From Planctomycetota bacterium (GTDB lineage Bacteria > Planctomycetota > UBA8742 > UBA2392), in NCBI GenBank assembly GCA_019636215.1, contig JAHBXZ010000004.1, forward strand, positions 124,001 through 188,000: a stretch of DNA of 64,000 bases, given 5' to 3'. The notes below the pieces were generated by a model that saw only the letters and a program-made list of their open reading frames with translations, was not told the origin of the DNA and made no database searches. Each line of letters starts with the position of its first letter. Position 1 is the first letter of the stretch. Made by a program: the position numbers and the translations under genes. Shown here piece after piece: positions 28,350 through 36,367 of the stretch.

Positions 28350-29222
28350 CTATCCCTTGAACGTGTCAGCGGCCAAACTCAGTTTTCCCGATAGCACGTC
28401 TGCTCGAACACCGCGAAACTTAGCTGGATGACTGGACCGCATGGCGACCGCATCCAGCGCCAGACGCCATTGTTCGTCCATGCTCCACTTCTGAAATGCC
28501 TTGCGACTGGCTGAAATCACTAGGTCACTCCTCCATTTGGCTCTATACGATGGGTCCAGGTCGACGACAGCTGCAAACAGGTCAAGCTCCACAAGGGGGT
28601 CGCCATTCGCCTCGTCGCCGCCGTACGAAGTAAAGTACTGCCAGAACGAAGCCAGAGCTTCGGCTGTCAGTTCGTCGTGTGGCAGCGGAGCCAATAGATC
28701 ATTGAGAGTCATTTCCCGGACTTTACCCGGCTCATCAAACAGCAACTTCAGCAGCTCCCCGCCTCCCGCATCGAACAAAGACGCTTGATACGAACAATCG
28801 TCTGGCAACACTCGAACGGCTCTCCAAACCGTTGCAACCCACCGATGAGCGTCGATGGTGGTATCTCGCTCCATCAGGTAGATGCATGTCGCCCAAAAAT
28901 TCCGGTTACGGGAGAGCCCGAGCTTGTCTTCTTGTGATAGGTCACCCGGGCTCTTCACATTCGCAAGAGCGTAAACGTACTCCCACGCCAGCGGCACACC
29001 TCGTCGAGCAGAAAACTGCCTCAGGATATCAAGCGAATATGCACCAGCGGAAATGGCATTTGACAAATCCGCCGCCGTAAACTCGCTCCAAGTCACGGGC
29101 GCGGCAGGTAGCCTGGCATCCTGAGCCTTTCGTTGCGCACCAACATCACCCCGGCTTGCTAACATCGCCAAGCAGCAATAAATGGCTGCCACGGTCAATT
29201 TACTTGTTCCACAGCGCTTCAT
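28350..29222 (-). CDS. Secreted protein of unknown function
   Basis: A 290-residue protein with an N-terminal signal sequence (LTVAAIYCCLAMLASRGDVGA) and a mostly helical remainder without recognised motifs. AAGGA lies 7 nt before the ATG. It is immediately upstream of the toxin gene on the same strand (24 bp), so it may belong to the same accessory unit. Lower GC than the core genes suggests it arrived with the island. Confidence 0.6.
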   Translation of the reverse strand: MKRCGTSKLTVAAIYCCLAMLASRGDVGAQRKAQDARLPAAPVTWSEFTAADLSNAISAGAYSLDILRQFSARRGVPLAWEYVYALANVKSPGDLSQEDKLGLSRNRNFWATCIYLMERDTTIDAHRWVATVWRAVRVLPDDCSYQASLFDAGGGELLKLLFDEPGKVREMTLNDLLAPLPHDELTAEALASFWQYFTSYGGDEANGDPLVELDLFAAVVDLDPSYRAKWRSDLVISASRKAFQKWSMDEQWRLALDAVAMRSSHPAKFRGVRADVLSGKLSLAADTFKG

Positions 29223-29253
29223 GGTAGCGTCCTTGTAATGTCCTACCGTGTAT

Positions 29254-29292
29254 GGAGCGTAAAAGGGGTCAGGGAGCGTAAAAGGGGTCAGG
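29254..29292. repeat. Tandem direct repeat with AAAAGGGGTCAGG core
   Basis: Two identical 20-nt units (29254-29273 and 29273-29292, period 19) of the form GGAGCGT + AAAAGGGGTCAGG. The GGGGTCAGG core also occurs at 3156 next to a GGACCCCTTT partner. Such sequences often mark REP-type palindromic elements at island edges. Confidence 0.6.
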
Positions 29293-29426
29293 CTACTTTG
29301 TGCTGCCTAGTTTGGTGTCATTACCTGTACAACAATCACGCTTGACCTCGTACGACTCACCCCGGCCGGCCTTTGTTCCCATGTTAGCAACCGGGGCAGG
29401 GGCCACGAGTCGTTGTTCCGCAAGGC

Positions 29427-30242
29427 CTACGGGCGTCTGGTTGGGGTCCGTGTTTCGTTCAGGCGTTGCCTGGCCATGGCCACGGCATCGGCGCTGGCGT
29501 CAACGCCGATTGCGTTGCGCCCGCATTGTGCCGCTGCGACCAGCGTACTGCCTGAGCCACAGCACAGGTCGACCACCAGGTCGCCGGGGTCGGAAAAGCA
29601 CTCAATGATACGGGTCATCAGCGCCAGCGGCTTCTGGGTGGGATAGCCTGCGGCCTCGCGCTGGTTGCCGCGCAGGGCCGGGATCTCCCATACGTCGCGC
29701 ATGTTTGCCCAGGTGTAGGGCCCGCGCTCGTCCTGGTGGATTTCGATGTTCGAAAACCCGTACCTGTGGGCCAGATAGCTCTTTTCGCGCTGGGGGTGGA
29801 ACTTCCAGGTCGCCCCCGCCGCGTACACGCAGATCGTGTCGTGCTTGCGCGCCAGAAACCGCTTGCCCGCCCCGCCGGTCTTGTAGGCCCAGATGATCTC
29901 GTTGACGAACGATTCGTGCCCGAACGCCTGTTCCAGTTCCAGGCGCCCGTGGTGGCTGGCACGCCAATCCAGATGCAGCGCAATCACACCCGTGGGCGCA
30001 AGCAGGGGCTTGGCAGCCCCGATCAATCGGCGCAGAAACGCCAGGTACTCGGCCATGCCGCCGGGCCAGCGGTCTTCGTAGGCCGGGCCCCCGGCGCGGT
30101 TACGGCGCAGCTTGCCCGAGAAAAACGGCGGGTCCAGGTACACCAGCTGGGCCCGGCCGGGCGCCATGTTCGCGGCCTGTTCGATGGCATCGCCGTGGTG
30201 GACCACGACTTTACCCGCATTGCTGACGTGGCGGCGCGACAA
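29427..30242 (-). CDS. Site-specific DNA methyltransferase (beta class)
   Basis: A SAM-dependent DNA methyltransferase of about 271 residues. Catalytic motif IV DPPF (residues 37-40) comes before SAM motif I VVDLCCGSGST (about 223-233), the order of the beta group, with GYPTQKPLALMTRIIE between them. TTG 30242 was chosen as start because AGGAGG lies exactly 6 nt upstream; the frame runs on to 30917 but that part lies antisense to the hydrolase gene. No restriction enzyme is next to it, so it is an orphan methylase as far as the window shows. Target base (adenine or N4-cytosine) is undetermined. Confidence 0.85.
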   Translation of the reverse strand: MSRRHVSNAGKVVVHHGDAIEQAANMAPGRAQLVYLDPPFFSGKLRRNRAGGPAYEDRWPGGMAEYLAFLRRLIGAAKPLLAPTGVIALHLDWRASHHGRLELEQAFGHESFVNEIIWAYKTGGAGKRFLARKHDTICVYAAGATWKFHPQREKSYLAHRYGFSNIEIHQDERGPYTWANMRDVWEIPALRGNQREAAGYPTQKPLALMTRIIECFSDPGDLVVDLCCGSGSTLVAAAQCGRNAIGVDASADAVAMARQRLNETRTPTRRP

Positions 30243-30245
30243 CGC

Positions 30246-30251
30246 TATCCT
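30246..30251 (+). promoter_or_regulatory. Candidate -10 box of the hydrolase-like gene
   Basis: TATCCT 6 nt before the ATG at 30258. It overlaps the Shine-Dalgarno of the divergent methyltransferase gene (AGGAGG on the other strand). Confidence 0.35.
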
Positions 30252-30257
30252 CCTGCC

Positions 30258-30893
30258 ATGCTGGTAAAGCCCAAAAGTGGAATCGCCAAGGCGGGCATCG
30301 TGCTTGTGCCCAAGCGCTGGTGCGTTGACAAGGCCGTGCTTCATTCGGCCCAGAGCCTGGCCAATGCCGGTTTTGTCGTTCAGGTGCTGGAACTCGCCTC
30401 GCAACCCCGTGATGTGGAAGAGCCCAGTGCCCAGGAATACCTGGCCGCGGCGCGCAAGGTGCGCGAGTCCGCCACCGAGCTTCGCAAACTGGCGGGCGTG
30501 GCCAAAGTAGGCGCGGTGGGCGCCTGGATGGGCGGCAGTGTGGTGCTGCTGGCCAGCGACGGCGACCTGGATGCCTGCGTTGCGGTGTGCCCGTTTGTGC
30601 GCCTGCCCCAGGCCGACGGCCAGGTGCTGGCCCAGCCGCTGGATGCCGCGGGCCGCGCTCATGCGGCAATCATGACGGTGTTTGGCGAGCTTGACGGCGA
30701 CGTGCCGCTGGAAGACGTGCGCGCGCTGGAACAGGTGCTTTCGCAAAGCCCGCAGACGGACGAGGCGTACACGTATCCGGGTGTAGGCCACGCGTTCTTT
30801 GACAATGAGGAAGGAAACCGCGAGTATCGCGAAGCCGCAGAGCGCGATCTTTGGCTGCGCATCGACCGATTTTTCCAGCAACGGGTGCTGTGA
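30258..30893 (+). CDS. Dienelactone hydrolase-like alpha/beta protein lacking its nucleophile
   Basis: A 211-residue protein of the dienelactone hydrolase family. The order of elements is normal: nucleophile elbow, then the acid region FGELDGDVPLED, then YPGVGHAFFD with the catalytic-type His. However, the elbow reads GAWMGGS where the family has G-x-C/S-x-G-G, so Trp replaces the nucleophile. It is probably not a classical hydrolase. No Shine-Dalgarno is seen; the gene is divergent from the methyltransferase with only 15 bp between start codons. Confidence 0.8.
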   Translation: MLVKPKSGIAKAGIVLVPKRWCVDKAVLHSAQSLANAGFVVQVLELASQPRDVEEPSAQEYLAAARKVRESATELRKLAGVAKVGAVGAWMGGSVVLLASDGDLDACVAVCPFVRLPQADGQVLAQPLDAAGRAHAAIMTVFGELDGDVPLEDVRALEQVLSQSPQTDEAYTYPGVGHAFFDNEEGNREYREAAERDLWLRIDRFFQQRVL

Positions 30894-30947
30894 TTGGCAA
30901 CATCGGGCGTTACGCACAGCGCCCCTGCCCCGCCTGAGTACAGAAAG

Positions 30948-30953
30948 TATAAT
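30948..30953 (+). promoter_or_regulatory. Candidate -10 box (TATAAT)
   Basis: Consensus TATAAT, about 130 nt upstream of the Pro-rich membrane protein gene; no strong -35 element. It implies an untranslated leader of roughly 120 nt. Confidence 0.5.
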
Positions 30954-31081
30954 CGAGGCATTGGAGCGCGGGCTGCTTTATGTATATCCTTGCCCGCCAA
31001 GGGTTTTGACAAGGTTCGCTCAAGGCTGCGGGTGCCGGCAATGCGGCCGCCGTGGCAGAAATTACACGCACTGGGATCACC

Positions 31082-33100
31082 ATGCCCATCAACCTGAAGT
31101 ACGGCCAGCAGGCAGTCGCCCGGGGTTTTCTCACGCCGCAGCGGCTGCAGCAGGTACTGACCAAGCAGCGCCAGCTTGCGGAACAGGGCAAGAAGGTCAG
31201 CCTGCGGATGATCCTGGAAAAGTCCAAATTGCTCAGCCCGGACCAGCTGGGCCAGGTCGACCGGGACCTGAACATCAAGGTAGTCAAGAAACAGACCGGC
31301 AAGATTGACCGCCCGGCGCCCGGCCCGCAGCGCGGGACGGGGCCGGTGGGCGCGCAGAATTTCGCCGGCGAAGCCGTGCCCCAGTTCAGTGGCATGACCG
31401 GTGCCGACCCCGACGCCACGGTGTTTGAACCGCCGCCGCCGGACATGCAGCAGCGCATCAAGGCCGAGCGCGAAAAGGCCAAGCAGGCCCAGCGCGCCAA
31501 GCAGGAGGCCGAGGCCGCATCCTTCTTTCAACAGAATGACCAGAGCCCGTTCGGGGGCGACCCGTTTGGCGGCGACGCCATGGCGCCCGAGCCGTTTGGC
31601 AACGAAATGCAGCCCGAGCCGTTTGGCAACGAGATGCAGCCCGAGCCATTCGGCAACGAGATGCAGCCCGAGCCATTCGGCGCCGGCGACCTGCAGCCCG
31701 CGCCCATGGACGGCTTTGGCGGAGACGACGGCTTCGCCCACGACCCCTTTGCCAGCGAAGGCGCAGAACCGGAGCTGCAGCGCATGGATTCCAGCCCCAA
31801 GCTGGAAAGCCTGGCCGCCGAGCACCAGGGTTTTGCGTCGCCCGACGACGAAGAACTGCCCACCCTGAACGCAGGCTTTGACAACGACGGGTACGCGCCC
31901 CCGGCCCAGCAGCGTTACGGCCAGCCGCAGCAGCCCCAGTACGCGCCCCCGCCGCGCCAGCCGCAGTACGCGCCGCCAGTGCCCGCCCATTCGGATCTTG
32001 CGCCCGCCAGCGGCGGCGATTTCGACAGCTTCGGCAACGACATCATGTCGCCGGACGACCTTGAGGCTGGTGCCACCGGTTCGGCAGCCGGCACCAAACC
32101 GCTGGGCAGCGGCGCAGACATGGATCGCACCATGTTCAGCCCGCCGCCGGCAGCCATGCCATCGCCCCGCCAGAAGACCGGGGCCATGGATCGCACCGTG
32201 TTCAGCCCGCGCCCGCCGGAGTTCGGCGGCCCGCAACCCGCGCCCTCACCCGAGATGGAGCCCGCCGGCGACGACTGGGGCGAATCCGATGTGCCCGCAG
32301 CGGCCGGCTTTGATGAAGAGCCCGCGCCCGCCGAGGCCGCAAACATGGACGCCACCATGTTCAGCCCGCCGCCCCCGGAGCTTGCCGCCCGCAGCGGAGG
32401 CACCAAAAAGCCCCAGGGCCGCCAGAAGGGCGACGACGACTTCGGCAACATTGAGCTGCCCTCGGGCAAGCGCATGGACGACATTCCCACTTCGCCGTCC
32501 AAGGGCGACGAAGTTCACCCGCTGCGTCGCGGCGTGACGGGCAGCCATGCCAAGGCTTCCTCGGGTGTGCACAAGCAGCCGCCGGCCCCGGCGCCACAGG
32601 ACGACTACGTCAGCGACGACCTGCCGGGCGAAGAGCCCGCACATGTGCCGGATATCCCCGACGAAGAACCCGTGCAGCGCGGCAAGAGCAACAAACTTGC
32701 CGGCAAATCGGCAAAGGGTTCGCCCGCCGATGGCGGCACCGGCCCCGTCGGCAAGGGCAAGCTGCCCAAAAAGAAAGTGCCCGACACCGTTCCTCCCGAA
32801 GAAGAGGATGGCGCCAAACCAAAAAAGAAGTCCTCGCGCGTGGTGCTGATCTTCACGATTCTGCTCCTGGTTGTCGTGGCTGTGCTGGTGTTGCCTGTAG
32901 TGCTTTATGAGCACGTTGAACAAGTTCGCCCCATGCGCGATCACCCGCAGGCCAAGCAGTATTATGACCATGTGGAAAAGGTGATTAACGACGTGCGCAA
33001 GCTGGCTGGCCTGGACGCCCCGGCCGCCAAGCCCGCCGCGCCGGCCAACACCCCGGCCGAAACGCCTCCTGATAACACCCCGCCCGCCAACGCGGAGTAG
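31082..33100 (+). CDS. Pro/Gly-rich membrane protein with Thr-containing repeats
   Basis: A 672-residue protein. Residues 1-65 resemble an MshEN-like helical domain (GFLTPQRLQQVLTKQRQL, LLSPDQLGQVDRDLNI). A disordered Pro/Ala/Gln-rich middle contains three and a half 9-residue repeats EPFGNEMQP and four copies of D-A/R-T-M/V-F-S/E-P (DATVFEPPPPDM, DRTMFSPPPAAM, DRTVFSPRPPEF, DATMFSPPPPEL). One membrane helix (VVLIFTILLLVVVAVLVLP) lies near the C-terminus, followed by a Pro/Ala tail. The D-x-T repeats look like phosphothreonine docking sites for FHA proteins. Start ATG 31082 is chosen; an in-frame GTG-type start at 31052 is also open. Confidence 0.7.
   Translation: MPINLKYGQQAVARGFLTPQRLQQVLTKQRQLAEQGKKVSLRMILEKSKLLSPDQLGQVDRDLNIKVVKKQTGKIDRPAPGPQRGTGPVGAQNFAGEAVPQFSGMTGADPDATVFEPPPPDMQQRIKAEREKAKQAQRAKQEAEAASFFQQNDQSPFGGDPFGGDAMAPEPFGNEMQPEPFGNEMQPEPFGNEMQPEPFGAGDLQPAPMDGFGGDDGFAHDPFASEGAEPELQRMDSSPKLESLAAEHQGFASPDDEELPTLNAGFDNDGYAPPAQQRYGQPQQPQYAPPPRQPQYAPPVPAHSDLAPASGGDFDSFGNDIMSPDDLEAGATGSAAGTKPLGSGADMDRTMFSPPPAAMPSPRQKTGAMDRTVFSPRPPEFGGPQPAPSPEMEPAGDDWGESDVPAAAGFDEEPAPAEAANMDATMFSPPPPELAARSGGTKKPQGRQKGDDDFGNIELPSGKRMDDIPTSPSKGDEVHPLRRGVTGSHAKASSGVHKQPPAPAPQDDYVSDDLPGEEPAHVPDIPDEEPVQRGKSNKLAGKSAKGSPADGGTGPVGKGKLPKKKVPDTVPPEEEDGAKPKKKSSRVVLIFTILLLVVVAVLVLPVVLYEHVEQVRPMRDHPQAKQYYDHVEKVINDVRKLAGLDAPAAKPAAPANTPAETPPDNTPPANAE
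31589..31699 (+). repeat. 27-nt in-frame tandem repeat (EPFGNEMQP)
   Basis: Three 27-nt units at 31589-31615, 31616-31642 and 31643-31669 and a diverged fourth unit to 31699 encode EPFGNEMQP. Third-position changes (GAA/GAG, CCG/CCA, TTT/TTC) between units show the peptide is under constraint. Confidence 0.85.
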
Positions 33101-33119
33101 CCCATTGGTTGCAGCCAAC

Positions 33120-33144
33120 ACGGGCCGGTTGATCCGGCCCGTTT
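33120..33144 (+). terminator. Terminator before the UDP-sugar pyrophosphorylase gene
   Basis: 9-bp stem ACGGGCCGG / CCGGCCCGT with loop TTGAT, followed by TT. It ends 7 nt before the next start codon. Confidence 0.7.
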
Positions 33145-33151
33145 CCTTACC

Positions 33152-34525
33152 ATGAGTGATTCTTCACAGGCATTGCGCCAGAACTTTCAGCAGGCCGGGC
33201 AGGGCCACGTCTTTGATGCCTGGGACAGCCTGGCCGAGCGCGCCCGGCGTCGCCTGGTACGCCAGCTGGAACAGGTGGACCTTGCGCAACTTGCCGCCAT
33301 GCGCGCGGCCATCACGGCCGTGGCGGGCCCTGTGCCCCGGAAACTGTCACCCGCCCCGGCCTTTGCCATGGCCGACGAAAGCTTCCCGTACCTGCTGCAC
33401 GATGCGGCCCGTGCCGTTGTGCCCGTGGGCGACCGCGCCCTGCGCCGCGGCGAAGTGGCCGTGATCCTGGTGGCCGGCGGGCAGGGCACACGTCTTGGCT
33501 TTGACGGGCCCAAGGGCTGCTACCCGATCCTGCCGCTTTCCGGCATGACCCTGTTTGAGGTGTTTGCGCGCAAACTGCTTCGTGCCGGGCGCGAGTACGG
33601 CCGCACCCCGCCGCTGTACGTCATGGTCGGCAATCACAACGAGCAGGCCACCCGCGCGTTCTTTGAGGAACACAGGTGTTTCGGCCTGAACCCCGCCGAC
33701 GTGAAGTTTTTCGCCCAGGGCGAGCTGCCCGCGCTGGACGACAACGGCAGGCTGGTAATGGCCGGGCCTGATGCCCTGTGGACAGCACCCGACGGTCACG
33801 GCGGTGTGATTGCGGCCATGCACAGCAAGGGCATGCTGGCCGACATGCGCGCGCGGGGTGTGCGCTATGCCAGCTATGTCCAGGTCGACAACCTGCAGAT
33901 TCCGGTTGTCGATGCGGCATTTCTGGGCCTGCACATTTCCGAAGGTGCCGAGGTTTCACTGAAAGTAGTGCGCAAGACCGACCCCGCCGAAAAAGTGGGC
34001 ATTTACTGCCTGGATGACGGCGTGCCTTCGATTGTCGAGTACACCGAGTTCACGCCCGCAGACAGCAACCTGCGCGGCCAGGATGGGCGCCTGGCATTCT
34101 GGCAGGGCAACATGGCCGTGCATGTGTTCGGGCTGGAGTTCCTGCAACGCCTGGCCGACACCAGCACACAGTTGCCGTTGCACGCTGCGCGCAAAAAGGT
34201 CAACGATGCCGAGGCCTGGAAGTTTGAACGTTTTGTGTTCGACACCATCCCGCTGGCCAATCGCGTGGTGTGCATGGAGGTCCCGCGCGAGGAACAGTTC
34301 CTGCCGCTGAAAAACCCCGACGGCCCCTTCGGCCCGGAAGGTGTGCGCGCGGCCTGCCAGCAGTACTGGAAGAAGGCGCTGAAGCTCGCCCGGCCGGACC
34401 TGGCCGAGCCACCGGTGATCGAAGTCGACCCGGCGCTGTGTGAAAACGCGCGCGAACTGGCCACAGCAATCCAAGGCCGCAAGGTGGATACGTCAGGCCC
34501 GCTGCGCCTTGAGCCCCAGGCGTAA
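33152..34525 (+). CDS. UDP-N-acetylglucosamine/UDP-sugar pyrophosphorylase (UAP family)
   Basis: A 457-residue enzyme of the UDPGP type I / UAP family (eukaryotic AGX1-like), not the GlmU family. It has the nucleotide-binding motif VAGGQGTRLGFDGPKG (residues 107-122), VMVGNHNEQATRAFFEE, the VQVDNLQIPVVDAAFLG metal-site strand and NPDGPFGPEGV. It forms UDP-sugar and pyrophosphate from UTP and a sugar-1-phosphate; N-acetylglucosamine-1-P is the likeliest substrate. This type is frequent in Planctomycetota. A terminator hairpin sits just upstream, so it must be started by a promoter I cannot place. Confidence 0.88.
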   Translation: MSDSSQALRQNFQQAGQGHVFDAWDSLAERARRRLVRQLEQVDLAQLAAMRAAITAVAGPVPRKLSPAPAFAMADESFPYLLHDAARAVVPVGDRALRRGEVAVILVAGGQGTRLGFDGPKGCYPILPLSGMTLFEVFARKLLRAGREYGRTPPLYVMVGNHNEQATRAFFEEHRCFGLNPADVKFFAQGELPALDDNGRLVMAGPDALWTAPDGHGGVIAAMHSKGMLADMRARGVRYASYVQVDNLQIPVVDAAFLGLHISEGAEVSLKVVRKTDPAEKVGIYCLDDGVPSIVEYTEFTPADSNLRGQDGRLAFWQGNMAVHVFGLEFLQRLADTSTQLPLHAARKKVNDAEAWKFERFVFDTIPLANRVVCMEVPREEQFLPLKNPDGPFGPEGVRAACQQYWKKALKLARPDLAEPPVIEVDPALCENARELATAIQGRKVDTSGPLRLEPQA

Positions 34526-34848
34526 GCGCTTGTCATTGCACACACGGCAAAGTCCACATGCTTGAGTCTGTCGGCCCTGCCGGGCCTTGCCATGGACGGG
34601 CCAGAGTCCAGGCCCTTACGGGCCTGGCTAGAGTCTTTCGGCCTTCGGCCTTTGTTTTCAGGCCCGTAGGGCCGTCAGAAATTAGCCCGGCGCGTGAGCG
34701 CCGGGACCCCCGCAGATCATTGATTTAGAGCCCCGTCAGGGGCGACAGAACCGACTCAACGGTAAGGCCCGAGATGTGTGCAAAGACGAAGCGTAAGCGC
34801 GGGGCATGCATCAACCAGAAACCGGGCCCGTCGCCGGGCTCCATCCCA
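34526..34848. repeat. Cluster of palindromic repeats, no gene
   Basis: About 320 bp without a gene, packed with short GC-rich palindromes: GGCCCTGCCGGGCC, CAGGCCCTTACGGGCCTG, CGGCCTTCGGCC, GGCCCGTAGGGCC, CCCGGCGCGTGAGCGCCGGG and GCCCCGTCAGGGGC. The phrase GCCCCGTCAGGGGCGACAGA resembles interspersed palindromic repeats of planctomycete genomes (recalled, not searched). It separates the convergent pyrophosphorylase and ruvB genes. Confidence 0.7.
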
Positions 34849-35835
34849 TCAGGCCACCACCGCGCCGCCTTTGTCTGTCAGCTTGCGCCCGCGCGGCGTC
34901 TTCTGGATGAAGCCCTCGCGGATCAGGTGCGGCTCGTAACTGTCTTCAATCGTGTCTTCTTCTTCGCCCACGGCCACCGCCACGGTCTTGAGCCCGATCG
35001 GCCCGCCGCCCTGGTCCTTCAGGCAGCGCAGGATGCGCCTGTCCAGCTCCGTCAATCCGTGTTCGTCAATGCCCAGCATGCGCAGGCCGGTTTCGCAGAT
35101 CGCCCGCGTCACCTTTCCGTCGCCCTTGACCTGGGCCACGTCGCGCACCCGGCGCAGTATGCGGTTGGCGATTCTGGGTGTGCCACGGGCGCGGCTGGCA
35201 ACAAGTTCCACGGCCGCGTCATCCACGCCCGTGCCAAGCAGCCTGGCCGACCGCACTACAATCTTGCGCAGTTCTTCCACCGGGTATGGGTCCAGCCGTT
35301 CCAGTACGCCAAACCGCGCGCGGAACGGGGCGCTGAGCAACCCCTCGCGCGTGGTTGCACCAATCAGCGTGAACTGTTGCAGGCTTACCCGCACGCTTCG
35401 CGCGGCCGGCCCCTGGTCCAGCACAATGTCGATGTGCCAGTCCTCCATGGCCGAATAGAGATACTCTTCAACCACGCGGGGCATGCGGTGGATCTCGTCG
35501 ATAAACAGCACGTCGCCGCGCCCCAGGTTGGTCAGCAGGCTGACCAGGTCGCCCGCGCGTTCCAGCGCCGGGCCGCTGGTGGCGTGCATGCCGCTGCCAA
35601 GCTCGCGCGCGATCAGGTTCGCCAGCGTTGTTTTGCCCAGGCCGGGCATGCCCGAAAACAGGATGTGGTCCAGCGGCTCGCCACGCTTGCGCGCCGCGGC
35701 AATGAACACGCCCAGGTTCTCGACCACCTTGGGCTGGCCAATGAACTCGGCCAGGCTGCGCGGACGCAAGGCCGTCTCAAACTCGGCCTCCTGCCGGTCT
35801 CGTTCCGTGTCCAGGATCTCTTCTGGCGTTGCCAT
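34849..35835 (-). CDS. ruvB: Holliday junction branch migration ATPase RuvB
   Basis: A 328-residue AAA+ motor of normal length. It starts near RPRSLAEFIGQPKVVENL and has Walker A GMPGLGKTT (62-70), Walker B LFIDEIHR (110-117), signature GATTREGLLSAPFRARFG (159-176) and the C-terminal winged helix ending IREGFIQKTPRGRKLTD. With RuvA it drives branch migration of recombination junctions. ruvA and ruvC are not next to it. The 5' side abuts a GxxExxY cassette. Confidence 0.97.
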   Translation of the reverse strand: MATPEEILDTERDRQEAEFETALRPRSLAEFIGQPKVVENLGVFIAAARKRGEPLDHILFSGMPGLGKTTLANLIARELGSGMHATSGPALERAGDLVSLLTNLGRGDVLFIDEIHRMPRVVEEYLYSAMEDWHIDIVLDQGPAARSVRVSLQQFTLIGATTREGLLSAPFRARFGVLERLDPYPVEELRKIVVRSARLLGTGVDDAAVELVASRARGTPRIANRILRRVRDVAQVKGDGKVTRAICETGLRMLGIDEHGLTELDRRILRCLKDQGGGPIGLKTVAVAVGEEEDTIEDSYEPHLIREGFIQKTPRGRKLTDKGGAVVA

Positions 35836-35844
35836 GAACTGCCA

Positions 35845-35873
35845 GTCTCACGCCAAGGCGCCGAGCCGCCAAG
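35845..35873. repeat. Left inverted repeat of the GxxExxY cassette
   Basis: 29-nt arm starting GTCTCACGCCAAGGCG. It matches the reverse complement of 36307-36335 at 27 of 29 positions. Confidence 0.85.
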
Positions 35874-35877
35874 ACGT

Positions 35878-36279
35878 TTAGAAGTTGTTGGCGACTCTCT
35901 CCAGGCCGCTCTTCAGCAGCTTCATACCGAAATTGATGACCATCCCAAGCCGGAGGTCAAGCAGTTTCAGGTATGTCAGAAGCTGGCGAGCAAACAGATC
36001 CGAGTGCTCGGCCACGGCCTTTAACTCAATCACAAAGATGCCCTCGACCACAATGTCGGCGCGATAACCGACACCCAGGTCCTGCCCATCCCAGATCAGG
36101 GGCACTGGCACTTCCGTCGCTACGGATAGGCCGGCCTTTCGCAGTTCGTACACCAACGCCAGTAGATAAGCCCTTTCCAGCAGGCCCGGACCCCATTTTT
36201 GATGCACGTACAGGGCTCGATCCACGCAGATGGCTGCGACGCGATCTAACTCGGCCCGCAAGTCTTCTTTGCCAGCCAT
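35878..36279 (-). CDS. GxxExxY-family protein (PF13366)
   Basis: A 133-residue protein with the naming motif in GPGLLERAYLLALVYEL and a nuclease-like core (GYRADIVVEGIFVIELKAV, a D...ExK pattern of PD-(D/E)XK type). Function is unknown, though genes of this family are scattered singly through many genomes. The gene is enclosed by a 29-nt inverted repeat at 35845-35873 and 36307-36335, suggesting that it moves as a small cassette. GGAG lies 8 nt before the ATG. Confidence 0.85.
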   Translation of the reverse strand: MAGKEDLRAELDRVAAICVDRALYVHQKWGPGLLERAYLLALVYELRKAGLSVATEVPVPLIWDGQDLGVGYRADIVVEGIFVIELKAVAEHSDLFARQLLTYLKLLDLRLGMVINFGMKLLKSGLERVANNF

Positions 36280-36306
36280 GACACGTTCTCCATGATCGGA
36301 TCTTCT

Positions 36307-36335
36307 CTTGGCGTCTCCGCGCCTTGGCGTGAGAC
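36307..36335. repeat. Right inverted repeat of the GxxExxY cassette
   Basis: 29-nt arm ending GCCTTGGCGTGAGAC, pairing with 35845-35873 with two mismatches. Confidence 0.85.
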
Positions 36336-36367
36336 CTGTTGTTCGCCGTGGCGCCGCGTGAAATTCG

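Noticed and set aside
30250..30917. N-terminal extension of the DNA methyltransferase by 225 codons
   Set aside because: This part is antisense to the hydrolase-like gene and has mirror-frame composition; TTG 30242 with AGGAGG 6 nt upstream is the better start.
31589..31699. Short direct repeats resembling an array
   Set aside because: They are in-frame 27-nt coding repeats without spacers, not a CRISPR array.
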